A program made the position numbers and the translations under genes. Below, piece by piece: positions 11,823 to 24,404 of a stretch of DNA of 64,000 bases. How positions within the stretch are numbered: the stretch's first letter is position 1; each line of letters begins with the position of its first letter. The DNA is taken from the NCBI GenBank assembly GCA_030674185.1, contig CM060311.1:98407013-98471012 (forward strand), read 5' to 3'. The notes beneath the pieces were generated by a model. It saw only the letters and a program-made list of their open reading frames with translations. It was not told where the DNA came from and did no database searches. The DNA comes from Monoplex corrugatus. Its lineage: Eukaryota > Mollusca > Gastropoda > Littorinimorpha > Ranellidae.

Positions 11823-14800
11823 CGAGACTAGAAAACAGCCAATATACCAGCAACATGACTACTGCACCAGTAAACAGCCAATACACCAGCAACATGACTA
11901 TTGCACCAGTAAACAGCCAATACACCAGCAACATGACTATTGCACCAGAAAACAGCCAATATACCAGCAACATGACTCCTGCACCAGAAAACAGCCAATA
12001 TACCAGCAACATGACTATTGCACCAGAAAACAGCCAATATACCAGCAACATGACTCCTGCACCAGTAAACGGCCAATATACCAGCAACATGACTATACAC
12101 CAGTAAACAGCCAATATACCAGCAACATGACTATTGCACCAGAAAACAGCCAATATACCAGCAACATGACTATTGCACCAGTAAATAGCCAATATACCAG
12201 CAACATGACTCCTGCACCAGTAAACAGCCAATATACCAGCAACATGACTATTGCACCAGTAAACAGCCAATATACCAGCAACATGACTATTGCACCAGTA
12301 AACAGCCAATACACCAGCAACATGACTCCTGCACCAGTAAACAGCAAATATACCAGCAACATGACTACTGCACCAGTAAACAGCTAATATACCAGCAACA
12401 TGACTATTGCACCAGAAAACAGCCAATATACCAGCAACATGACTACTGCACCAGTAAACAGCCAATATACCAGCAACATGACTATTACACCAGTAAACAG
12501 CCAATACACCAGCAACATGACTATTGCACCAGTAAACAGCCAATATACCAGCAACATGACTATTACACCAGTAAACAGCCAATATACCAGCAACATGACT
12601 ATTACACCAGTAAACAGCCAATACACCAGCAACATGACTATTGCACCAGTAAACAGCCAATATACCAGCAACATGACTATTACACCAGTAAACGGCCAAT
12701 ATACCAGCAACATGACTATACACCAGTAAACAGCCAATATACCAGCAACATGACTATTGCACCAGAAAACAGCCAATATACCAGCAACATGACTATTGCA
12801 CCAGTAAATAGCCAATATACCAGCAACATGACTCCTGCACCAGTAAACAGCCAATATACCAGCAACATGACTATTGCACCAGTAAACAGCCAATATACCA
12901 GCAACATGACTATTGCACCAGTAAACAGCCAATACACCAGCAACATGACTCCTGCACCAGTAAACAGCAAATATACCAGCAACATGACTACTGCACCAGT
13001 AAACAGCTAATATACCAGCAACATGACTATTGCATCAGAAAACAGCCAATATACCAGCAACATGACTACTGCACCAGTAAACAGCCAATATACCAGCAAC
13101 ATGACTATTACACCAGTAAACAGCCAATACACCAGCAACATGACTATTGCACCAGTAAACAGCCAATATACCAGCAACATGACTATTACACCAGTAAACA
13201 GCCAATATACCAGCAACATGACTATTACACCAGTAAACAGCCAATACACCAGCAACATGACTATTGCACCAGTAAACAGCCAATATACCAGCAACATGAC
13301 TATTACACCAGTAAACAGCCAATATACCAGCAACATGACTATTGCACCAGTAAACAGCCAATATACCAGCAACATGACTATTGCACCAGTAAACAGCCAA
13401 TATACCAGCAACATGACTATTGCACCAGAAAACAGCCAATATACCAGCAACATGACTATTACACCAGTAAACAGCCAATATACCAGCAACATGACTATTA
13501 CACCAGTAAATAGCCAATATACCAGCAACATGACTATTACACCAGTAAACAGCCAATATACCAGCAACATGACTATTGCACCAGTAAACAGCCAATATAC
13601 CAGCAACATGACTATTGCACCAGTAAACAGCCAATATACCAGCAACATGACTATTACACCAGTAAACAGCCAATATACCAGCAACATGACTATTACACCA
13701 GTAAACAGCCAATATACCAGCAACATGACTATTACACCAGTAAACAGCCAATATACCAGCAACATGACTATTACACCAGTAAACAGCCAATATACCAGCA
13801 ACATGACTATTACACCAGTAAATAGCCAATATACCAGCAACATGACTATTACACCAGTAAACAGCCAATAACCAGCAACATGACTATTACACCAGTAAAT
13901 AGCCAATATACCAGCAACATGACTATTACACCAGTAAACAGCCAATATACCAGCAACATGACTATTACACCAGTAAACAGCCAATATACCAGCAACATGA
14001 CTATTACACCAGTAAATAGCCAATATACCAGCAACATGACTATTACACCAGTAAACAGCCAATATACCAGCAACATGACTATTACACCAGTAAATAGCCA
14101 ATATACCAGCAACATGACTATTACACCAGTAAACAGCCAATATACCAGCAACATGACTATTGCACCAGTAAACAGCCAATATACCAGCAACATGACTCCT
14201 GCACCAGTAAAAGCCAATATACCAGGAACATGACTATTGCACCAGTAAACAGCCAATATACCAGCAACATGAGTACTGCACCAGTAAACAGCCAATATAC
14301 CAGCAACATGACTATTGCACCAGTAAACAGCCAATATACCAGCAACATGACTATTGCACCAGTAAACAGCCAATATACCAGCAACATGACTATTGCACCA
14401 GTAAACAGCCAATATACCAGCAACATGACTATTGCACCAGTAAACAGCCAATATACCAGCAACATGACTATTACACCAGTAAACAGCCAATATACCAGCA
14501 ACATGACTATTACACCAGTAAATAGCCAATATACCAGCAACATGACTATTACACCAGTAAACAGCCAATATACCAGCAACATGACTATTACACCAGTAAA
14601 TAGCCAATATACCAGCAACATGACTATTACACCAGTAAACAGCCAATATACCAGCAACATGACTATTGCACCAGTAAACAGCCAATATACCAGCAACATG
14701 ACTCCTGCACCAGTAAATAGCCAATATACCAGGAACATGACTATTGCACCAGTAAACAGCCAATATACCAGCAACATGAGTACTGCACCAGTAAACAGCC

Positions 14801-15345
14801 AATATACCAGCAACATGACTATTGCACCAGTAAACAGCCAATATACCAGCAACATGACTATTGCACCAGTAAACAGCCAATATACCAGCAACATGACTAT
14901 TGCACCAGTAAACAGCCAATATACCAGCAACATGACTATTGCACCAGTAAACAGCCAATATACCAGCAACATGACTCCTGCACCAGTAAACAGCCAATAC
15001 ACCATCAACATGACTATTGCACCAGTAAACAGCCAATATACCAGCAACATGACTATTGCACCAGTAAACAGCCAATATTACCAGAACATGACTATTGCAC
15101 CAGAAAACAGCCAATATACCAGCAACATGACTCCTGCACCAGTAAACAGCCAATACACCAGCAACATGACTATTGCACCAGTAAACAGCCAATATACCAG
15201 CAACATGACTATTGCACCAGTAAACAGCCAATATACCAGCAACATGACTCCTGCACCAGAAAACAGCCAATATACCAGCAACATGACTACTACACCAGTA
15301 AACAGCCAATATACCAGCAACATGACTATTGCACCAGTAAACAAA
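11823..15345. repeat. 39-bp minisatellite, about 90 copies
   Basis: The unit contains CAGCCAATATACCAGCAACA followed by TGACTATTACACCAGTAAA. Variation is concentrated in a few positions (ATTACA, ATTGCA, CCTGCA, ACTGCA and GTAAAC/GAAAAC). A block at about 12108-12390 recurs with an offset of 623 bp at about 12730-13013. Another block, marked by ACCAGGAACATG and ATGAGTACTGCA, recurs at 14222 and 14729, 507 bp or 13 units apart. The period is divisible by three, so both strands show long 13-residue-repeat frames, but indels near 12106, 12390, 13013 and 13871 break them. Confidence 0.95.
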
Positions 15346-15371
15346 AGACGTTGTTTAATAAAAGAATTTCT

Positions 15372-15642
15372 AGTTCATAATGACACAGACATAGATCATA
15401 ATGACCCCGCCATAGATCATAGTGACACAGCCATAGTTCATAATGACACAGCCATAGATCATAATGACACAGCCACAGATCATAATGACCCAAACATAGA
15501 TCATAATGACCCAACCATAGATCATAGTGACACAGCCATAGATCATAATGACACAGCCACAGATCATAATGACCCAGCCATATTTCATAGTGACACAGCC
15601 ATAGGTCATAGTGACACAGCCACAGTCCAGTCACATTCATAA
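15372..15642. repeat. 21-bp minisatellite, about 12 copies
   Basis: The unit is about GATCATAATGACACAGCCATA with GACCCA and GACACA variants. It follows the 39-bp array after a 27-bp gap. The apparent seven-residue peptide repeat results from the period. Confidence 0.9.
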
Positions 15643-15779
15643 ACAAAACAACATGTGTAATGTAATAAGCATTATCTAGTCACGCTGATCAAACCTAGTA
15701 AATTATAGGACTGCACAGGCAAAACCAGTAAGCATATGAACACAATACGCCTACACACACGCTTACAAGTGCGCATGTA

Positions 15780-15781
15780 CA

Positions 15782-15819
<38 letters not shown>

Positions 15820-15973
15820 AACTTACACACACATACACTTGACTTGCACACCACACACAACACACACACACACAAATGCACACACACATGCACACAACAA
15901 CACAGCACACACACACAACACACACACACAGAATGCACACACACAGACAGACACACACAGCACACACACACAC

Positions 15974-16022
<49 letters not shown>

Positions 16023-16062
16023 CACACACACACACCACACACACACACACAACAACAAACAA
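15780..16062. repeat. CA-rich microsatellite
   Basis: CA dinucleotides with AAC interruptions. The open frames on both strands are simple-sequence artefacts. Confidence 0.95.
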
Positions 16063-16339
16063 ATACAGCATGCAAACAAGAAAAAAAAATCCATGAAGTT
16101 TAAAACAGTTTCAAGAATTTAAAAGTTTTCCATCACAATTATAAAAACATGAATTTCCACAAATGCTTGTAAATTTTCTTTCAAATTCTCAGAAACGTGT
16201 CCAGGCCGGGAATGAATCCCATTAAATTGATTAAAAAAAAAGGGTGACCACCCTGGGTATCGATAACATAAAAATTATGACCCCTGCATGTTTAAAAACA
16301 GCGTTTTTTTTGTTTTTGTTTTTAAAATTATTATTATCA

Positions 16340-16554
16340 TTTTGTTTGTTTACAGCGCAGCCAACTCCATAAGCCATAACAGGTCCATGACCACTTCAAA
16401 CATACACAATACCTCATTAGGACAAAAAAAGGGACAAGAAAATTAAGCACACATATCAATGCATTCGTGCACCTATTCTAAAGACATGCCCCTGGCGTTG
16501 ACCACTCCGTCCAATTTATCGCTCAGGGGATTAAAAAAAAAAAAAAAAAAAAAA

Positions 16555-16630
<76 letters not shown>

Positions 16631-16950
16631 ATATATATCATATATAAAAAAAACCTGGCTGAAATCAATTAAAATTGATTCCGCATATCACATTTCCCTA
16701 GAGCCAAAAATGTACTTAATACATGTACCCAGTTATCAATCAAAAGAGAAAGTACATATGACTTTCTCCAACACATACAGGTGAATGGACCAGCAAGGCA
16801 AAAAAAATGATAGGAAGAAATGACAGAAAACAGAGGAACAAGGCAGAAACAAAGAGAGTGACAGAAAATTATCTAGCATAGAATACCCAGAAACTGTGCA
16901 TACTATTTATACAGAAAGAGCCCCCGGCATCCCCATGGGGTCAACACGGA
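16340..16950. mobile_element. Dispersed repeat of about 540 bp, copy 1
   Basis: Shares long similarity with 36655-37182 and 51068-51605, in the same orientation. Shared landmarks include CACATATCAATG, TTGACCACTCCGTCCAATTTAT, TTTCCCTAGAGCCAAAAATG, TGAATGGACCAGCAAGGCA, ACAAAGAGAGTGACAGAAAA and a final CCCCGGCATCCCCATGGGG. This copy is expanded in the middle by an A run and a TA dinucleotide run (16533-16635). I cannot assign it to a known element class. Confidence 0.7.
16533..16635. repeat. Poly-A plus TA microsatellite inside the dispersed repeat
   Basis: About 22 A residues are followed by about 35 TA repeats. The other two copies of the dispersed repeat lack this expansion. Confidence 0.9.
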
Positions 16951-17127
16951 GTTCTGACCAACCCTGCTAAAGACGGTATCTTTTTGGTGTACAGTTTACA
17001 GCTGATCTCCTATAAAACATGCACTCAGACGAACAAATAATAAACTAAACCAAATCCAACAAAAAAATGATAGGGAATGGGTGGTGAATACGAACATTGA
17101 AAAGCAGCATTTCATAAAAGCACATAG

Positions 17128-17321
17128 TTAACCCTTCGAGTTCCACACTCTATTTATCAGCATCCAAACATTGTCAACCATACAAGCAAAACAAATTTAA
17201 CCCTTTGATTCCCTCACCCTATTCACTGCCTTTCTGTAGGAAGCTGGTGGATAAGGTTAGGGAGTTAAATGGTAAAAGTTTTTGTAGTTGGAGGATAGGG
17301 TGCGGGAGTCAAAGGGTTAAA
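17128..17321. mobile_element. TTAA-ended nested palindromic element, copy 4
   Basis: The left end TTAACCCTTCGAGTTCC is at 17128. The inner palindrome is centred near 17235 and the right end GGGAGTCAAAGGGTTAA is near 17320. The DNA from 16951 to here has no gene I can support. Confidence 0.6.
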
Positions 17322-17494
17322 CAACAATGTTTCTTGATTTCATATGGAGGTGTGGTTTATCCATGGGTAAAACAAGTCCTTAGTTGTGAATGTGGTGCCT
17401 GTCTGTGGTTTGGTTACTCTGCAACCTGAAGTCATTGAGGACCAATTGTAATAGAACAAAAATCCACAAACCTCTCTCTTCATCTTTCAAAACA

Positions 17495-17507
17495 CTCACA
17501 CACACGC

Positions 17508-17571
<64 letters not shown>

Positions 17572-17576
17572 TATTT

Positions 17577-17634
<58 letters not shown>

Positions 17635-17745
17635 TATTTCAAAAACAGACAGACAGACAGACACACACACATACACACACATATACACACACACAGATAT
17701 CGAACAAACCACACACACACATACACACACACATACATACAGTCT
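17495..17745. repeat. CA microsatellite with ATATTTCAAA interruptions
   Basis: Two CA blocks are separated by AAATATTTCAAA, which recurs near 17568 and 17632, followed by CAGA repeats. This suggests a local duplication inside the run. Confidence 0.9.
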
Positions 17746-17989
17746 GACCGAGCCATATAATATGATATCCCCCTTCTGAAACAATAAAGCATAAATTATT
17801 CATAGGGCTTGACTATACTGAAATGGGTTGATCATCATCATTAAAATCAAAATCTTAAGCTGTTTGCCAGGTCATTCAAGTCAACTAAAAACAACGGACA
17901 AAAGTCTGCGTTAAAAGCACAGGGTCGAGGCAAAACAAATCCACAGTAATCTTTCTTCCTTCCTCTCTCTGTCATCCTGTACATCATCA

Positions 17990-19575
17990 AGCATGTCATC
18001 AGGAGAAACGCCTGACGATCAACGGCCAACCAGGATGTCATCAGGAGAAACACCTGACGATCAACGGCCAACAAGCATGTCATCAGGAGAAACGCCTGAC
18101 GATCAACGGCCAACCAGGATGTCATCAGGAGAAACACCTGACGATCAACGGCCAACCAGGATGTCATCAGGAGAAACACCTGACGACCAACGGCCAACCA
18201 GGATGTCATCAGGAGAAACGCCTGACGACCAACGGCCAACCAGGATGTCATCAGGAGAAACACCTGACGATCAACGGCCAACCAGGATGTCATCAGGAGA
18301 AACGCCTGACGATCAACGGCCAACCAGCATGTCATCAGGAGAAACACCTGACGATCAACGGCCAACCAGCATGTCATCAGGAGAAACACCTGACGATCAA
18401 CGGCCAACCAGCATGTCATCAGGAGAAACACCTGACGATCAACGGCCAACCAGGATGTCATCAGGAGAAACGCCTGACGATCAACGGCCAACCAGGATGT
18501 CATCAGGAGAAACACCTGACGACCAACGGCCAACCAGGATGTCATCAGGAGAAACGCCTGACGACCAACGGCCAACCAGGATGTCATCAGGAGAAACACC
18601 TGACGATCAACGGCCAACCAGGATGTCATCAGGAGAAACGCCTGACGATCAACGGCCAACCAGGATGTCATCAGGAGAAACACCTGACGATCAACGGCCA
18701 ACCAGGATGTCATCAGGAGAAACACCTGACGATCAACGGCCAACCAGCATGTCATCAGGAGAAAACGCCTGACGATCAACGGCCAACCAGATGTCATCAG
18801 GAGAAACACCTGACGACCAACGGCCAACCAGCATGTCATCAGGAGAAACACCTGACGACCAACGGCCAACCAGGATGTCATCAGGAGAAACACCTGACGA
18901 TCAACGGCCAACCAGGATGTCATCAGGAGAAACACCTGACGATCAACGGCCAACCAGCATGTCATCAGGAGAAACACCTGACGACCAACGGCCAACCAGA
19001 TGTCATCAGGAGAAACACCTGACGACCAACGGCCAACCAGGATGTCATCAGGAGAAACACCTGACGACCAACGGCCAACCAGGATGTCATCAGGAGAAAC
19101 ACCTGACGACCAACGGCCAACCAGGATGTCATCAGGAGAAACACCTGACGATCAACGGCCAACCAGGATGTCATCAGGAGAAACACCTGACGATCAACGG
19201 CCAACCAGGATGTCATCAGGAGAAACACCTGACGATCACGGCCAACCAGGATGTCATCAGGAGAAACGCCTGACCAACACCTGACGATCAACGGCCAACC
19301 AGGATGTCATCAGGAGAACGCTGACCAACACCTGATGATCAACGGCCAACCAGGATGTCATCAGGAGAAACACCTGATGATCAACGGCCAACCAGGATAT
19401 CATCAGGAGAAACACCTGATGATCAACGGCCAACCAGGATGTCATCAGGAGAAACACCTGATGATCAACGGCCAACCAGGATATCATCAGGAGAAACACC
19501 TGATGATCAACGGCCAACCAGGATGTCATCAGGAGAAACACCTGACCAACACCTGACGACCAACGGCCAACCACA
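17990..19575. repeat. 42-bp minisatellite, about 38 copies
   Basis: The unit starts ATGTCATCAGGAGAAACACC and continues TGACGATCAACGGCCAACCA plus GG. C/T and G/C variants (GATCAA or GACCAA, CACC or CGCC, AGG or AGC) are arranged in repeated strings, indicating block duplication. A run of 14-residue repeats is open on plus from 17993 to 18772. Single-base indels near 18763, 18790, 19000 and 19236 then break it, so I do not treat it as a protein gene. The last seven units (19260-19560) are partly shortened. Confidence 0.95.
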
Positions 19576-19599
19576 AGGTCCCAAATGGAGAAACGTACG

Positions 19600-19935
19600 T
19601 TAACCCTTTTGACTCCCGCACCTACCCACCAACTGCACGAACTTAACCCTTTGACTCCCCCACCCTATCCACCAACTGCATAAACTTAACCCCTTGACTC
19701 CCCCACCCTATCCACCAACTGCATAAACTTAACCCTTTGACTTAAGCACCCTACCCACCAACTGCACAAACTTAACCCTTTGACTCCCTCACCCTATCCT
19801 AACTGCAAAAACATTCCTTTGACTCCCTCACCGGTGGATAGGGTGAGGGAGCCAAAGGGTTAAGTTTTTGCTTTTCTAGCATGGTAGACAATGCAGGATG
19901 CTACCGGACAGGTTTGGGGGAGTCAAAGGGTTAAG
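19600..19935. mobile_element. TTAA-ended palindromic element, copy 5, with amplified left arms
   Basis: Five left half-units (TTAACCCTTTGACTCCC-type, followed by CCACCAACTGCA) occur in direct order, about 43-46 bp apart from 19600. A right half (GGTGGATAGGGTGAGGGAG...GGGTTAA) and a second right end near 19930 follow. It begins 25 bp after the end of the 42-bp minisatellite. The first left end has an extra T in the CCCTTTT run. Confidence 0.65.
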
Positions 19936-19972
19936 TCTTCTTCACGCCAATCTAGTTCTTCATTGGTCTCAC

Positions 19973-20161
19973 TTTAACCCTTTGACTCCCTAACCCTATC
20001 AGCAGAACAGTCTGCATTGACAGCCATGATAGCAAAGCAAAAAACTGAATCTTTTCACCTCTTCACCTTAGCTTCCTGCAGGAAGCTGGTGGATAGAGTG
20101 AGGGCGTGAAAGGGTTAAGTTTTTGCAGTTTATGGACAAGCTGCGGGAGTGAATGGGTTAA
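19973..20161. mobile_element. TTAA-ended nested palindromic element, copy 6
   Basis: The left end TTAACCCTTTGACTCCC is at 19973. The inner centre CTTCCTGCAGGAAG lies near 20073-20086. The right ends GTGAAAGGGTTAA and GTGAATGGGTTAA lie near 20118 and 20160. Several sites in the inner left arm have mutated. Confidence 0.6.
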
Positions 20162-20335
20162 ACCAAGACATCTGTAATATGAGTGCTGACCCAGCAGGTG
20201 TAAGGTTAACTTCCGGTCAGATGACCAAACCGGTTAATTGTCTGTTGCTGAGTGTGACAGGGAACGGAGATAATTCCCACCATTTCTCTGGTCTTGGTGT
20301 TCCTCAACATGCTGCGTTCTGTCTTGCTGACAGGT
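20162..20335. other. Unassigned sequence before the ATC tract
   Basis: Unique DNA. A minus-strand reading shows no convincing protein. Confidence 0.4.
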
Positions 20336-20349
20336 ACATCATCGTCATT

Positions 20350-20416
<67 letters not shown>

Positions 20417-20556
20417 AGTGCCTTGCCACATGGCGTTGGCCATCATGGCCTTCCATCTGTTTCTATCCCTTGTTGCCTCAAGCATCTCTTCCACCCTCTT
20501 TGTCTTCAGCCACTCTGCAAGTCGTCCAATATCTTCTCCCTGGGTCTAGCTGGTGA
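20336..20556 (-). mobile_element. 5'-truncated RTE-like LINE 3' end, copy 1
   Basis: On the minus strand the last codons read LEATRDRNRWKAMMANAMWQ-GT and then TGA, followed directly by a run of about 27 TGA/GAT triplets (20336-20415). The same ending occurs at 38190-38500 and 55808-55975. Further upstream, a one-base deletion interrupts the block that reads GRPRERMLDGLAEW in the third copy. Ending the protein and at once entering a TGA-rich triplet tail is characteristic of RTE-type elements, and LINE B here does the same. Only about 140 bp of coding DNA remains. Confidence 0.7.
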
Positions 20557-21200
20557 CAGATACAAGCCTTCTCAAACAACGCATTTCACCGGCAATAATT
20601 TGGTGCTCCATGGGCTTGGTCAGGATCTGGGGTCTGGCAATGATAGGTCACGGAGAAAATGAACAATGGAAGCGATCAACTTGGCTTGGCTTTTGTTTCA
20701 ATATGGATGTTGGGGTGTGTTTCACGAGGAGTGTGTCAAATTGCTTGCTGTTCGATGTCCGTTTCTGATATCTCTGTTGAATATTCCGTCTTCTGTGAAG
20801 ATTTGACAGAGGAGAAAACCGGAATCTCGACCTTCGCAACTTTATAATTGGTTTCAAATATGCATCACCTGATGTGTGATTATGATTTAAAACAACCAAC
20901 CAACAAGCATCTGCTGACGTATTCAATCTCTTTCCAGATTCCTGTGATTTTTAAAACATGAGCAAACAAGCTGTGCATTAATGACACAATAACAGGCTTA
21001 ACATGTGATACATATTTGCCAGGGTGTTGTTTACAGTTGGCTGAATATTGCTTTATGGTTACCATTCCCTTACCATTGATTTAGATCACTTTGACTCCAG
21101 CGTTCATGACAGAAATCAGACCAAATTTGGAAACAAATAGACCTTAAGTCTGCAAACTTCTTAGCATGTAACCAAACGATGATAACAAAGGCATTTTCTT

Positions 21201-21202
<2 letters not shown>
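20557..21202. other. Unassigned unique sequence
   Basis: No gene, RNA or repeat that I can support. Short frames at 20553-20926 lack recognisable domains. Confidence 0.4.
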
Positions 21203-21275
<73 letters not shown>

Positions 21276-21297
21276 CATACACACGCACACACACACA

Positions 21298-21362
<65 letters not shown>
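21203..21362. repeat. CA microsatellite
   Basis: About 75 CA repeats with an ATATATATACATAC interruption in the middle. Confidence 0.95.
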
Positions 21363-21365
<3 letters not shown>

Positions 21366-21629
21366 TCCAAAAGCAATCAAAAACTGAAACATCATTAAAA
21401 AACAAAATATATACAATAAACAATACATATACCATACAATACATTAACAAACAAACAACAAACAAACAAACAAACAAAACAACAAACACAAAACAACAAA
21501 GTCATGTCAGCAGCAAATGAAGATGGTTCCTTCATCTGTCCACAGGTTGACCGGCTGGTCAGTAAGTTGGTTAACGGCCCACAGAATTATATATTTATCT
21601 ACATTCATTTTCTTTTTAACATGTAAAAA

Positions 21630-21930
21630 CCGCAAAGTGGCTACACAATGCGATACCGCTGGGAGGTCTAAGGTTCAAAACCCATTAGTCAAAAAAAAAA
21701 TGATAGCGAGATTTGCTTGGCTCTACCCGACTCCTACCCAGAGTTGACCCAGTAGGAAAGACTAGAAAGACTGGGACAACCCAACGTTACTGATGCACCA
21801 CTGATAGTGCTGCTCAGATCACCTCACCAAGGCTAACGGTGTTTAAATCTCTTGAGCCTGGTTGATGTCATGATATATATGAAATTGGCAGCTAGGTACA
21901 ACCGTGTCACGCAGTCTCAATCCTAGATGG
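21630..21930 (+). mobile_element. Possible tRNA-derived SINE
   Basis: A tRNA-like internal promoter is suggested by an A-box-like AGTGGCTACACAATGCG near 21636 and a B-box-like GGTTCAAAACC at 21672-21682, about 36 bp apart. A non-tRNA body with an A run follows. I see no second copy in this window, so the SINE call rests on the promoter boxes alone. No tRNA gene is intact here. Confidence 0.35.
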
Positions 21931-21954
21931 AACTCCACAACAGAAAGAGTTAAA

Positions 21955-23125
21955 CTTAAACAATAGATTACTGTTATGTCACCATAAAATGTAATTCTTT
22001 ATGCTAATCACTAATTAATGTTATGTTCACCATAAAATGGTACTCTTATGCTAATACAAGATTAATGTTACACCATAAGAGTTATGTATTAGTTGTTCAC
22101 CATAAAATGTATGTTTATGCTAATCACAAGATTACTGTTTATGTTCACCATGAAATGTACTGTTTATGCTAATCACCAGATTACTGTTTATGTTCACCAT
22201 GAAATGTACTGTTTATGCTAATCACAGATACGTTTATGTTCACCATGAAATGTACTGTTTATGCTAATCACAGATTACTGTTTATGTCATCATGAAATGT
22301 ACTGTTTATGCTAATCACAAGATTACTGTTTATGTTAAACCATGAAATGTACTGTTTATGCTAATCACAAGATTACTGTTTATGTTCACCATGAAATGTA
22401 CTGTTTATGCTAATCACAAGATTACTGTTTATTACATGAATTACTTTTATGTTAATCAAGTTCTGTTGTCACATGAAATGTACTGTTTATGCTAATCACA
22501 AGATTACTGTTTACGTTCACCATGAAATGTACTGTTTATGCTAATCACAAGATTACTGTTTATGTTCACCATGAAATGTACTGCTTTATGCTAATCACAA
22601 GATTACATTTTATGTTCACCATGAAATGTATTTTTTATGTTAAATCACCAGAATTACTGTTTATGTTATCACCATTAAAATGTACTGTTTATGCTAATCA
22701 CAAGATTACTGTTTATGTTCACCATGAAATGTACTGTTTATGCTAATCACAAGATTACAGTTTATGTTAAACCATGAAATGTACTGTTTATGCTAATCAC
22801 AAGATTACTGTTTATGTTCACCATGAAATGTACTGTTTATGCTAATCACCAGATTACTGTTTATGTTAAACCATGAAATGTACTGTTTATGCTAATCACA
22901 AGATTGCTGTTTATGTTCACCATGAAATGTACTGTTTATGCTAATCACAAGATTACTGTTTATGTTCACCATGAAATGTACTGTTTATGCTAATCACAAG
23001 ATTACTGTTTTATGTTAAACCATGAGATGTACTTGTTATGCTTACCACCAGATTAATGTTTATGTTTACCACAAGATGTACCTGTTCATGTTCACAACAA
23101 GATGTACTCTCTATGCTAACCACAA
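21955..23125. repeat. 49-bp minisatellite, about 23 copies
   Basis: The unit contains ACTGTTTATGCTAATCACAA and GATTACTGTTTATGTTCACC followed by ATGAAATGT. Copies at both edges are diverged and have indels, while the middle (22140-23000) is homogeneous. Confidence 0.9.
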
Positions 23126-23335
23126 GTTAGACTGTCTGAAATATCCATACAGAGGAGTGTGTCATTCATTTGGGAGATGTGTATCAGTAATCTCATCATC
23201 TCTTATTCCCCACTTGATAAATGTCGGAAATCAAATACATTTTGGAAAATTTCAAAGACAAAATATTAAATAAACACACAAACAAATTAGAAATAAACAC
23301 AGAGTCAGGATGCCGACCAGAATATGCAAATATCA

Positions 23336-23430
23336 CTATGAAAGAAAGAAAGAAAAAAAGAAAGAAAGAAAGAGAAAGAAAGAAAGAAAGAAAAAAAAGA
23401 AAGAAAGAAAGAAAGAAAAAAAACCCCAAA
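23336..23430. repeat. AAAG microsatellite
   Basis: GAAA/AAAG repeats with longer A runs, followed by a short CCCCCA-rich patch (23435-23460). Confidence 0.95.
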
Positions 23431-23504
23431 AGGAAACAAACAACCCCACCCCCACCCCCGGACCATTTAGCAATAACATACTTCAGAAAAGTGTGTTTCA
23501 CATT

Positions 23505-23771
23505 TCGAGGGTTGACAGCCAGAACCCGGTATCTCACTTTTTTTGGTCAATTTTCACTTTTTTTATACTGAACTGTTGCTTTTGGTGTGATCTTTCATTT
23601 GGTGGATTTTGTTTTTGCCGTGATATTGATTTTTGATCAGTTATCGAAAAAACAACAACACCAGTATCTCAAAATGTAGATATAGCCTCTCCCCCGAAAA
23701 CCCAGTTAAAAAATCGTCTCCTGTAAACTATCAGAAAATCGAGATACTTTGTTCTGGTTGTCAACCCTCGA
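23505..23771. mobile_element. Small inverted-repeat (MITE-like) element, 267 bp
   Basis: The left terminal repeat (23505-23535, starting TCGAGGGTTGACA) and the right one (23741-23771) are inverted complements of 31 bp with 27 matches. The interior is AT-rich and non-coding. The flanks share only T residues, so the target duplication is unclear and the superfamily cannot be named. Confidence 0.65.
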
Positions 23772-23888
23772 TTTACTAGGCAGTCTTAGTAATAAATCCA
23801 TCAAAAATGTCCACCATGATCAATATTTAAAATGTCTTTGTCAAATGCTAAATAAATAAAACAAAATAAAACAGAAATGATCACCACT

Positions 23889-24404
23889 GTTATGCATATA
23901 GCGCATACATATACACCAGTATACCTGTTATGTATATAGCATAGACATATATACCAGTATACCTGTTATGTATATAGCACAGACATATATACCTGTATAC
24001 CTGTTATGTATATAGCACAGACATATATACCAGTATACCTGTTATGTATATAGCACAGACATATATACCAGTATACCTGTTATGTGTATAGCACAGACAT
24101 ATATACCAGTATACCTGTTATGCATATAGCACAGACATATATATATACCAGTATACCTGTTATGTGTATAGCACAGACATATATACCAGTATACCTGTTA
24201 TGTATATAGCACAGACATATATACCTGTATACCTGTTATGTATATAGCACATACATATATACCAGTATACCTGTTATGTATATAGCACAGACATATATAC
24301 CAGTATACCTGTTATGTATATAGCACAGACATATATACCAGTATACCTGTTATGTATATAGCACATATATACCAGTATACCTGTTATGTATATAGCACAG
24401 ACAT
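23889..24404. repeat. 38-bp minisatellite, about 13 copies, left part
   Basis: The unit contains ACCTGTTATGTATATAGCAC then AGACATATATACCAGTAT. The array is interrupted by a LINE end at 24405-25079 and resumes for part of a unit at 25080-25106. Confidence 0.9.

Noticed and set aside
11795..15642. Long 13-residue-repeat open frames on both strands of the 39-bp array
   Set aside because: The period is a multiple of three, so all frames lacking a stop in the unit stay open. Frames exist on both strands, are broken by indels, and lack start context or domains.
17993..18772. 259-codon frame with a 14-residue repeat in the 42-bp array
   Set aside because: Every unit begins with ATG and the frame is lost at single-base indels in neighbouring units, with no sign of selection to keep it.
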